12,339 nucleotides of DNA, from NCBI GenBank assembly GCA_030689845.1, contig JAUYHV010000019.1:1-12339 (forward strand). The letters run 5' to 3'. Of this stretch, positions 1 to 6,537 are shown piece after piece. The notes under the pieces are model-generated. The model was not told where the DNA came from, ran no database searches, and saw only the letters and a program-made list of their open reading frames with translations. The stretch is from Dehalococcoidia bacterium. Its GTDB lineage: Bacteria; Chloroflexota; Dehalococcoidia; JACQUA01. How positions within the stretch are numbered: position 1 is the first letter of the stretch; each line of letters opens with the position of its first letter. The translations under genes were made by a program, and so were the position numbers.

Positions 1-2
1 CA

Positions 3-359
3 AAAACAGTGGTTCTTGACAGCATCATGTACCATGCTGGCAAGAAATATGAACTTGATGCCTGCGTGGTCATGGAAAACCACGTCCATTTGATTTTGAC
101 GCCATTAGAGAAGGTTGAAAATGCTTATTACGGCATTCCTGAACTCCTGCACAGCATTAAAAGTTATTCTGCTAACAGGATACAAAGATTATCCGGGCAA
201 AGAGGTAGCGTTTGGCTGGGTGAAAACTGGGACCGAATAATTCGAAGCGATAAAGACTGGTATGAAAAATTGGACTACATCGTCAACAATCCTATAAAAG
301 CGGGCCTTGTAGAAAGAGCGGAGGACTACAGATGGTTATATTTTGCAGGTTTAAAATGA
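3..359 (+). CDS. REP-associated tyrosine transposase (Y1/HUH, IS200-like), 5'-truncated by the window edge
   Basis: This is the C-terminal part of a single-strand transposase of the TnpA_REP (RAYT) group. The reading frame is open to the left edge, so the true start lies outside; the GTG at 9 is only an internal codon. The HUH metal-binding motif is visible as HVH (codons at 81-89), preceded by VVMEN as is usual in the family. The conserved C-terminal pattern follows: SYSANRI, then DRIIR, then DYIVNNPIKAGLV. By analogy with the YxxxQ/N motif of Y1 transposases, the Tyr at 276-278 is the likely catalytic nucleophile (inference). The frame ends normally with TGA. RAYTs are normally single-copy housekeeping-like genes that act on REP hairpins, and a REP-like hairpin pair follows eight bases downstream. 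Family assignment is firm; whether the gene is intact cannot be seen. Confidence 0.87.
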   Translation, partial: KTVVLDSIMYHAGKKYELDACVVMENHVHLILTPLEKVENAYYGIPELLHSIKSYSANRIQRLSGQRGSVWLGENWDRIIRSDKDWYEKLDYIVNNPIKAGLVERAEDYRWLYFAGLK

Positions 360-366
360 CAATACC

Positions 367-410
367 ACAGGCAGGGACGCCTGTGCTCCGATATATCGGA
401 GTGCTACCTG
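367..410. repeat. REP-like double hairpin directly downstream of the transposase gene
   Basis: Two adjacent hairpins are visible. ACAGGC (367-372) pairs with GCCTGT (379-384), and CTCCGATATATCGGAG (386-401) is a perfect 16-base palindrome. CAGGCAG (368-374) and CTACCTG (404-410) are also inverted repeats with one mismatch, so the whole unit could fold as a branched structure. Read on the - strand, it begins with GTAG followed by the hairpin, as described for REP elements recognised by RAYTs. Calling it a REP is inference from the adjacent transposase; its copy number elsewhere in the genome is unknown. It may also act as a terminator for the transposase gene, although no T run follows. Confidence 0.55.
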
Positions 411-456
411 TATGTAATTCATGGGAAAGAAAGCCCATTCGGTCTTATAATTAATC

Positions 457-2382
457 ATGTTCGGTTGGGCTGGAACTATCCTCGACGTAAATCTAAGCAG
501 CGGGGAAATAATAAAAAAACCTCTGCTCCCCGGTTTTGCCCGGAAATGGCTGGGAGGTGAAGGGTTCGGGGCAAAAATCCTCTGGGACCTGGTTGGTCCC
601 GAAGTAAGCGATGCCCTGGATGAGGGCAATGTCCTCATTTATACCACAGGCCCTCTGACGGGCACCCTTGCCCCCAGCGGGGGACGCCTGGAAATCATCA
701 CCAAGTCCCCCCTTACCGGCAGTTTCGGTGATTCCAACGCCGGCGGCCACTTCGCCCCGGAATTGAAAAATGCCGGCTACGATGCCATTATCATCCGGGG
801 TAGGGCTGCCGCTCCCGTGTATTTATGGATTGGCGATGAAGTTGTTCAAATCAGGGACGCGCAGCATCTCTGGGGGAAGCTCGTCTCCGAGACCGACAGG
901 GCATTGAAAAAGGAACTCGGAGATGAAAATATCCAGGTCTCCTGCATAGGTCCCGCCGGAGAGCACCTGGTAAGGTTTGCCATCCTGATGAATAACCTTA
1001 CCCGTGCGCCGGGATGGGCGGGGTGCGGGGCGGTGGCAGGTTCAAAAAACCTGAAAGCCGTGGTGGTTCGCGGTACGGGCGGAGTAAAAATAGCCGACCC
1101 TGACGTTTTTCAACAGGCATGTCTTTCCGCCCGGGAAAAAGTCGGCAGGGCGCAGCTTTTACCGACCTTGCGCCAGATGGGGACCATGTTCCTTATCCGG
1201 GGGCAGTACACCCGGGGAGTAGGACAAGTGCACAATTACTCGGTAACCCAGTGCTCCCCGGAGCACGCGGAGGAAATCGCCGGTGAAAAATGGGTGAAGG
1301 AATATGTCACCGGCAACACCGGGTGTTACGGCTGCGCCAGCCATTGCAGCCATTACAGCCGCATAACCAGCGGGAAATACGCCGGGCTAGCCACCGAAGG
1401 TTTCGAATACGGCGCCATAACAGGGTTCATATATTCCTACGGGGCTGCCAGACTTCCCTTCGGCATGGAAGCCGTCAGGCTGTGCAACGAGTACGGCATG
1501 GATGCCTCCCAGCCGGGCTATCTCCTTGCCTGGGCCACCGACTGCTACAAGAGGGGTATGATTACCAGTGAAGAGGCGGATGGTCTTGTCCTGGATTGGG
1601 GCGACGAAAGCGTCGGGCTGGACCTGGTCCACCGCATGGCTCACCGGGAGGGAGTCCTGGGCAACTTGCTGGCCGAAGGAATGGGCAAAGCCGCCCGGCA
1701 GCTTGGGCGCGGCTCGGAATACTATGCTCAAACCATCAAGGGTAAATTCAGCCAGGAAAACTCCACCCGGGGCAGCTACGGCCGGGCCCTGGCCAGCGCC
1801 ACCTCAACCAGGGGCGCCGACCACCTGAAGGGGTGGCCCAATTATGAAGACATGGGGCTTCCCCCGGAAACTTCGGCCAGGTTGTGGGGGGATGCCCGGG
1901 CCGGGGACGGGCGCAGCCACAAAGGGAAGGCTCGGATGAATACCTATTACAGGAACATCTGCACCCTCATGGACAGCCTCGGCACCTGCAAGTTCCCCAG
2001 CCGCTGGATGAGTCCCATGGACGGGCTGGATGAGCACGACTATGCAAAAATGCTCTCCGCGGCGACGGGAATGGACTTTTCCTCGGAAGACCTCATGACC
2101 TCCGCCATGAGGGTTTATACCCTGGAGCATGCCTTCAACGTCCGCCTGGGGTTCAGCCGCAAAGACGATGCCATACCGGAGATGTATTTCAAAGAACCCT
2201 TCAATGCCGGACCCCTCAAGGGGCATATTTTAAAAAAGGAAAACTTCGACGAGATGCTGGACGAATACTACCGGCACTGGGGCTTCGATACCAAAAGCGG
2301 CATCCCAACGGAAAAAACCCTGGAGGCGCTGGGAATGGAAGACGTGGCTGCCGACCTGAAAAACAGGGGACTGCTGCCGTAA
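457..2382 (+). CDS. AOR-family tungsten-containing aldehyde oxidoreductase, copy 1
   Basis: Catalytic (AorB-type) subunit of 641 residues, close to the usual family length. The AOR N-terminal domain occupies roughly residues 3-210, and the cofactor/Fe-S domains fill the rest. The [4Fe-4S] ligands are C290, C293 and C297 (CxxCxxxC) plus C511 in the pterin motif DSLGTC. H456 in RGADH matches the conserved active-site His of Pyrococcus AOR. The GxGAVxGSK cofactor motif is present but has W187 and A194 where Arg and Met are usual, and the position expected to hold the second Glu of EYE is G319. Likely reaction: aldehyde to acid with electrons leaving through the cluster, or the reverse; the substrate is unknown. 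The ATG is fixed by homology with the other two copies and by an in-frame stop at 448-450. No Shine-Dalgarno sequence precedes it, which is odd. It is separated from the ferredoxin gene by 140 bases that contain a candidate promoter, so it may be its own transcript. Confidence 0.93.
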   Translation: MFGWAGTILDVNLSSGEIIKKPLLPGFARKWLGGEGFGAKILWDLVGPEVSDALDEGNVLIYTTGPLTGTLAPSGGRLEIITKSPLTGSFGDSNAGGHFAPELKNAGYDAIIIRGRAAAPVYLWIGDEVVQIRDAQHLWGKLVSETDRALKKELGDENIQVSCIGPAGEHLVRFAILMNNLTRAPGWAGCGAVAGSKNLKAVVVRGTGGVKIADPDVFQQACLSAREKVGRAQLLPTLRQMGTMFLIRGQYTRGVGQVHNYSVTQCSPEHAEEIAGEKWVKEYVTGNTGCYGCASHCSHYSRITSGKYAGLATEGFEYGAITGFIYSYGAARLPFGMEAVRLCNEYGMDASQPGYLLAWATDCYKRGMITSEEADGLVLDWGDESVGLDLVHRMAHREGVLGNLLAEGMGKAARQLGRGSEYYAQTIKGKFSQENSTRGSYGRALASATSTRGADHLKGWPNYEDMGLPPETSARLWGDARAGDGRSHKGKARMNTYYRNICTLMDSLGTCKFPSRWMSPMDGLDEHDYAKMLSAATGMDFSSEDLMTSAMRVYTLEHAFNVRLGFSRKDDAIPEMYFKEPFNAGPLKGHILKKENFDEMLDEYYRHWGFDTKSGIPTEKTLEALGMEDVAADLKNRGLLP

Positions 2383-2384
2383 AA

Positions 2385-2427
2385 GGCTTAGGACGGGGTG
2401 CCGAAACTGGCGTTTCGAAGCCATTTT
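2385..2427 (+). terminator. Possible weak intrinsic terminator after AOR copy 1
   Basis: CGAAAC (2402-2407) pairs with GTTTCG (2412-2417) around a TGGC loop. GGCTT (2385-2389) pairs with AAGCC (2418-2422) outside it, with a 12-base bulge on the left arm. Only four T residues follow, so termination would be weak at best. Confidence 0.3.
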
Positions 2428-2454
2428 GACACTTCAATTTGTTTGTGGTAAATT
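2426..2454 (+). promoter_or_regulatory. Candidate sigma-A promoter for the ferredoxin gene
   Basis: A perfect -35 TTGACA (2426-2431) is followed after exactly 17 bases by TAAATT (2449-2454), which matches the -10 consensus at four of six positions. TGG directly before it gives an extended -10. Predicted transcription would begin near 2461, leaving a leader of about 60 bases before the ATG at 2523. Confidence 0.5.
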
Positions 2455-2522
2455 ACCGCCAATAATACTAATCGAATTAACGATGTTCCAATTATTAAGG
2501 GGAATCCCCTACAGGAGGAAAG

Positions 2523-3077
2523 ATGTCTCGAAAAATATTATCGACCGACCTTGACAAATGCGGAGGCTGCCGGACCTGTGAACTGATCTGCTCCTGGTCT
2601 CACGATAAAGGCACAATCAGGCCCTCCGTGGCCCGCATCCATGTCTTCAAAGAAGAATCCCTCGGCATTAATATTCCCATGTTCTGTCAGCAATGCGAGA
2701 AGGCGCCCTGCATGGAAGCCTGCCCGGTAAATGCCATATACCGCGATTTCGGGACCAGCGCCACCATAATAAATCATGAAATGTGCATAGGCTGCAAAGC
2801 ATGCATGATTGTCTGCCCCTACGGGGCCATTGGTTTCGATTCCGACAAACACCAGTTACTCAAGTGCGACCTCTGCCAGGGTGACCCCCAGTGCGTCAAA
2901 TGGTGCCCCAGGGAGGCACTGCGCTACGAGACTGCCGAAATCTCCAACCTCATGCGCCAGAGAACTATTATGGAGCAAAGAGTAGCCAAACCCATTATAG
3001 ACGCTGCAAGAGCCCAGGGGACGGGGCAGCCACTGATGAGCGTCTACTCGGTACCATCATCGGATCAAAAACACTGA
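2523..3077 (+). CDS. Four-cluster [4Fe-4S] ferredoxin-like electron-transfer subunit (AorA/HycB type)
   Basis: Small iron-sulphur protein of 184 residues that should accept electrons from the AOR catalytic subunits and pass them to the flavoprotein encoded downstream. Sixteen cysteines fall into four sets: 13/16/19/23, 55/58/63/67, 88/91/94/98 and 115/118/124/128. This is the layout of the HycB/DmsB/AorA family, enough for four [4Fe-4S] clusters. No signal peptide or membrane segment is visible, so it is cytoplasmic. Residues 129-184 form a cysteine-free tail. The ATG is preceded by a strong AGGAGGA (2513-2519). A small hairpin, AGGGG/CCCCT (2498-2510), lies just before that ribosome site and could modulate translation. 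It is the only ferredoxin gene for three AOR genes and sits 24 bases before AOR copy 2, so the two are surely co-transcribed. A BamC-like role in a benzoyl-CoA reductase complex is possible, but the neighbours fit AorA better. Confidence 0.9.
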   Translation: MSRKILSTDLDKCGGCRTCELICSWSHDKGTIRPSVARIHVFKEESLGINIPMFCQQCEKAPCMEACPVNAIYRDFGTSATIINHEMCIGCKACMIVCPYGAIGFDSDKHQLLKCDLCQGDPQCVKWCPREALRYETAEISNLMRQRTIMEQRVAKPIIDAARAQGTGQPLMSVYSVPSSDQKH

Positions 3078-3087
3078 GCCCGGTCTG

Positions 3088-3095
3088 AAAAGGAG
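3088..3095 (+). promoter_or_regulatory. Ribosome-binding site that sets the GTG start of AOR copy 2
   Basis: AAAAGGAG lies six bases before the GTG at 3102. No ATG is available at the homologous position, so this site decides the start. Confidence 0.75.
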
Positions 3096-3101
3096 AAACC
3101 A

Positions 3102-5030
3102 GTGCCTTTATACGGCTGGGCCGGAACTATCCTGGATGTCAACCTGACCTCAGGGAAAATATTCAAACGCCCCATGGACGCTGATTTCGCCAGGAAATGG
3201 GTGGGAGGAGAAGGTTTCGGGGCTAAAATCCTCTGGGATGAAGTCGGGCCCGAGGTTGAAGACGGGCTTGACCCCCGTAATGTCCTGATTTATGCCACGG
3301 GACCCCTTAACGCCACCATGGCCCCCAGTTCGGGGCGTTTCGAGATTGTTACCAAGTCCCCACTCACCGGAATCTTCGGGGATTCCAATGTCGGCGGGTA
3401 CTTTGCCCCGGAAATGAAGCACGCCGGCTACGATGTATTTGTCATCCGCGGGCGTTCCGAAAAACCCGTGTGGCTGTGGATTGATGACGATAAAGTCGAA
3501 ATAAGAAATGCCGCTCCCCTCTGGGGAAAAACTGTTTCCGAAACGGATGCCGCCATTAAATCCCTGGTAGGTGACGAGAATGTCCAGGTATCCTGCATCG
3601 GCCCGGCAGGGGAAAACCTGGTGCGTTTTTCCATCCTGGTAAATAACCTGGTCAGGGCACCGGGATGGACGGGCTGCGGCGCGGTGGCAGGTTCGAAAAA
3701 CCTCAAGGCGGTGGCGGTCCGGGGAACAAAGGGAATCCGTATAGCCAGGCCGGACGAATTCGAACAGGCCTGCATGGATGCGCGGAAGAAAGTCCGGCTG
3801 ACCAAACTTTTCGATACCCGCCGGAAAATCGGTACCATGTATCTTTTCCGCATGTTTTATGCCGGCGGCTACAGTGTCCTGAACAATTACAATATAACCC
3901 AGTGCCCGGAAAGCCATTTTAACGAAATATGCGGGGAAAAGTGGGCCAGTGATTACGTCGTTCGCCAGACCTCCTGTTACGCCTGCGAGATGCAGTGCGG
4001 CCACTGGGCCCGGGTAAAAGACGGGCCTTACGCAGGCCTATCGGGTGACGGTTTTGAGTACGGCACCTTCGGGGCCTACCTCCAGTGGTATGGGTCCTCC
4101 AACATTGCCTTCGCCATGGCGGCAGTAAAATACTGCAATGACAACGGCATGGATGGGACGGAACCGGGAATACTGCTGGCCTGGGCTACGGACTGCTACA
4201 AGAGGGGGATCATTAACAAGGAAGATACCGACGGGTTGGAACTGGACTGGGGCAGCGAGAAGGTTGCCCTGGAAATCCTGAAAAAAATCAACCACCGGGA
4301 AGGTTTCGGCAATTTGCTGGCCGAGGGGCTGGCACGGGCGGCGAAAAACCTGGGTAAAGGTTCCGAATATTATGCCCAGACCCACAAGGGAAGGCCCTGC
4401 TTCGAGTCCAACGTCAGGATTTCTTACGGCTGCGCAGCCGCATCCATGACCTCTACCAGGGGAGGCGACCACCTGAAAGGATGGCCGTACTGGGAACTGG
4501 CTTCGCCACCGGACGAGGCTTCATTGAAAAGGTGGGGACACCCGAAAACCGGCGACGGCCGCACCGGGGAAGGCAAAGCCCCCATGACCGTTTACGGGCA
4601 GTCCGTCTTTACCCTCCTCGACCTCATGGGGACCTGTAAGTTCCATACCCGCCTGGGACTAGACGGGCTCAACGAGGAAGATTATACCCGCCTGGCATCT
4701 TTGGCAACAGGCATCGACTTCACCCTCCCTGAAATGCTTTCCGTAGCAGAAAGGGTATATAACCTGGAACAGGCCTTCAACAACCGCCTGGGGGTAAACC
4801 GCAAAGATGACGCTTTGCCTCCTATGTATTACGATATTCCCATCGACTCCGGCCCGTATAAAGGCCAAACCGTAATGCAGAAAGACCAGGTAGAAAAAAT
4901 GCTGGATGAGTACTATACCCTGAGGGGCTGGGATGTTAAAACAGGGGTTCCCCTTCGAAAGACCCTGGAACGGCTCGACATGAAAGACGTGGCGGATGAC
5001 CTGGACAAGAGGAAAATACTACCAGGCTGA
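3102..5030 (+). CDS. AOR-family tungsten-containing aldehyde oxidoreductase, copy 2
   Basis: Catalytic subunit of 642 residues, starting at GTG. The cluster ligands are C292, C295, C299 and C512 (in DLMGTC). The presumed active-site His is H457, in RGGDH rather than RGADH. The residues after the cysteine motif read GFEYG (E319, Y320, G321), so the second Glu of the classical EYE is absent here too. The cofactor motif reads GWTGCGAVAGSK, with W189 and A196 replacing the usual Arg and Met. Lying 24 bases after the ferredoxin gene, it is the copy most tightly coupled to that electron carrier and the best candidate for the core AorAB pair. It appears closer in sequence to copy 3 than to copy 1 (shared RGTKGIRIARP and RWGHPKTGDGR). 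No terminator is apparent behind it, so read-through into the flavoprotein gene is likely. Confidence 0.94.
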   Translation: MPLYGWAGTILDVNLTSGKIFKRPMDADFARKWVGGEGFGAKILWDEVGPEVEDGLDPRNVLIYATGPLNATMAPSSGRFEIVTKSPLTGIFGDSNVGGYFAPEMKHAGYDVFVIRGRSEKPVWLWIDDDKVEIRNAAPLWGKTVSETDAAIKSLVGDENVQVSCIGPAGENLVRFSILVNNLVRAPGWTGCGAVAGSKNLKAVAVRGTKGIRIARPDEFEQACMDARKKVRLTKLFDTRRKIGTMYLFRMFYAGGYSVLNNYNITQCPESHFNEICGEKWASDYVVRQTSCYACEMQCGHWARVKDGPYAGLSGDGFEYGTFGAYLQWYGSSNIAFAMAAVKYCNDNGMDGTEPGILLAWATDCYKRGIINKEDTDGLELDWGSEKVALEILKKINHREGFGNLLAEGLARAAKNLGKGSEYYAQTHKGRPCFESNVRISYGCAAASMTSTRGGDHLKGWPYWELASPPDEASLKRWGHPKTGDGRTGEGKAPMTVYGQSVFTLLDLMGTCKFHTRLGLDGLNEEDYTRLASLATGIDFTLPEMLSVAERVYNLEQAFNNRLGVNRKDDALPPMYYDIPIDSGPYKGQTVMQKDQVEKMLDEYYTLRGWDVKTGVPLRKTLERLDMKDVADDLDKRKILPG

Positions 5031-5102
5031 CCCGGTACAAATACCCCGGTTTCTATATCAAGCTGGCTTTTGTGCCGTAGGATTAGCAATTCTGGTTCTT
5101 CG

Positions 5103-5163
5103 CCTCCTGTAAATAATCCGGAGCCTCCCGTTTTTGGATGCCACCTCCCGGGGAAAAAGCTCC
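5103..5163 (+). promoter_or_regulatory. Structured leader with three CCTCC tracts upstream of the flavoprotein gene
   Basis: CCTCC occurs at 5103-5107, 5124-5128 and 5144-5148, spaced 21 and 20 bases apart. The last two are extended to CCTCCCG. GGAGC (5120-5124) pairs with GCTCC (5159-5163), and TTTTT (5131-5135) pairs with AAAAA (5154-5158) within it. The regular spacing suggests protein sites or a translation-control leader, but no known motif is recognised. Confidence 0.25.
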
Positions 5164-5194
5164 CCACAGATAAGAACGTTTTTGTGAGACTTAA

Positions 5195-6466
5195 TTGAAA
5201 ACAGGCCAAAAGACAATAGTTATCGGTAACGGTATCGCCGGATATACCGCCTGTTGCGGTATTAAAGAGGCAGACCCTGAAGTGGCCGTTACCCTTATTT
5301 CGGAGGAAAAATTCCCCCTTTATTCCCCCCCGGCGCTGGCCAATTTTGTCGGGGGCGAAATCCCCCGTTCGCGGATGTTTTTGAAACGTCTTAAGGACTA
5401 TAAAGATTTAAAAATCGTCACCCGTTTCGGACAAAAAGTGGATGGGATAGACCTGGAAAAAAGACTGGTTTATACCGGCGCGGCGCAGCTGGATTTCGAT
5501 ACCCTTGTTGTGGCCACGGGCAGCAGGGCAACTGTGCCGCCTATTGAAGGGATACACCTGCCTGGTGTTTTCACTTTCAAGACTATGGCCGATGCCGATA
5601 ACATTATTAAATACGGCCCAAAAACCGCCGTCGTTGCCGGCGCCGGACCCATGGGTATCGAGGCGGCCATGGCCTTGAAAAAAAGAGGGGCGAGGGTCAT
5701 CCTCGTCGCTACCCGCTGGGCGCTACCGCGGGTCCTGGACGAAAAAGCCGGACGGCTTGTCCAGGAAATCATGGAAAGAAACGGGGTGGAGTTCATCACC
5801 TGGGACAGGGTGAAATCCGTGGAGGGCAGTGGCAAAGTTGAACGGGTGGTCACCGAAAAAAACATCATCGCATGTGATACCCTCATCATGGCGGCCGGTG
5901 TGAAACCTGAAGTGGAACTGGCCCGGGAGGCGGGCATCAAGTTGGGCAACCTTGGAGGCATCACTGTGGACGCGACCATGTCCACAGGCATCGACGGGGT
6001 TTACGCCTGCGGCGACTGTATCGAGTCCCATGATACCATGAGCGGCGAACAGGCATTAAACCTGCTGTGGATTAATTCCCGGCAGCAGGGATATATCGCC
6101 GGGCTGAACACCAGGGGAGCCGACAAGAAATATACGGGCTCTATAAACATCAGGGTCTTGAACATCTTCGGCGTTTCAGTTTCCTCTTTTGGCGTTACCG
6201 CCGATACCTCGAAAAACAGGGGTGTGGAAATCGTGGAAAAAAGCGAGGGGGATAACTATTACCGCCTTTTGTTATCTAAAGGGCAACTCCTGGGAGGCCA
6301 GTGGGTCGGAAGGGTCAGGGACACGGGAGTTATGATTTCCTTGATGAGAAAACATGCCTCCCTGGACGACATGGCCGGCATGATCGAGCAAAGGAAAATG
6401 CCCTATGCGGTTCCCCTCTGGTTCAAAGCAGGCCAGTACGCCTCCCAGCACTTTTCTAAAATGTAA
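5195..6466 (+). CDS. FAD-dependent NAD(P)-linked oxidoreductase (AorC-like)
   Basis: Flavoprotein of 423 residues of the pyridine-nucleotide-disulphide oxidoreductase class II fold. The FAD-binding GxGxxG is at G11, G13 and G16. The VVATGS motif closes the first domain. A second dinucleotide fold for NAD(P) has G149, G151 and G154 (GAGPMG). ACGD (271-274) contacts FAD, and about 110 C-terminal residues form the interface domain. No redox-active CxxxxC pair is visible next to the first Rossmann motif, so it is not a disulphide reductase. Placed between AOR copies 2 and 3, it probably exchanges electrons between the ferredoxin and NAD(P), as AorC does in the AorABC enzyme (inference). The start is TTG, and an in-frame TAA (5192-5194) lies immediately before it, so no longer protein is possible. 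The ribosome site is poor. Other FAD/NADH reductases, such as rubredoxin or NADH oxidase types, share this fold. Confidence 0.9.
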   Translation: MKTGQKTIVIGNGIAGYTACCGIKEADPEVAVTLISEEKFPLYSPPALANFVGGEIPRSRMFLKRLKDYKDLKIVTRFGQKVDGIDLEKRLVYTGAAQLDFDTLVVATGSRATVPPIEGIHLPGVFTFKTMADADNIIKYGPKTAVVAGAGPMGIEAAMALKKRGARVILVATRWALPRVLDEKAGRLVQEIMERNGVEFITWDRVKSVEGSGKVERVVTEKNIIACDTLIMAAGVKPEVELAREAGIKLGNLGGITVDATMSTGIDGVYACGDCIESHDTMSGEQALNLLWINSRQQGYIAGLNTRGADKKYTGSINIRVLNIFGVSVSSFGVTADTSKNRGVEIVEKSEGDNYYRLLLSKGQLLGGQWVGRVRDTGVMISLMRKHASLDDMAGMIEQRKMPYAVPLWFKAGQYASQHFSKM

Positions 6467-6537
6467 ATCGCCGGGGTACCGCGCTCATACCTGGTTTTCA
6501 CGAATCTTGAAGGTTATAATAAAAAAGGATTATATTT

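Noticed and set aside
3150..4004. A 284-codon open frame on the - strand inside AOR copy 2, with similar long - strand frames inside copies 1 and 3.
   Set aside because: These mirror the codon bias of the AOR genes, recur at homologous places in the paralogues, and give proteins without recognisable motifs.
4913..5209. A - strand frame across the AOR2-flavoprotein gap containing a peptide (PELLILRHK) reminiscent of integrase-type transposases.
   Set aside because: The likeness covers only a few residues and most of the frame overlaps the end of the AOR gene. It is not enough to call a pseudogene.
6515..6520. TATAAT upstream of AOR copy 3 as a promoter.
   Set aside because: No -35 lies at a usable distance, and transcription would begin inside the ribosome-binding site. 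It is more likely just AT-rich leader.
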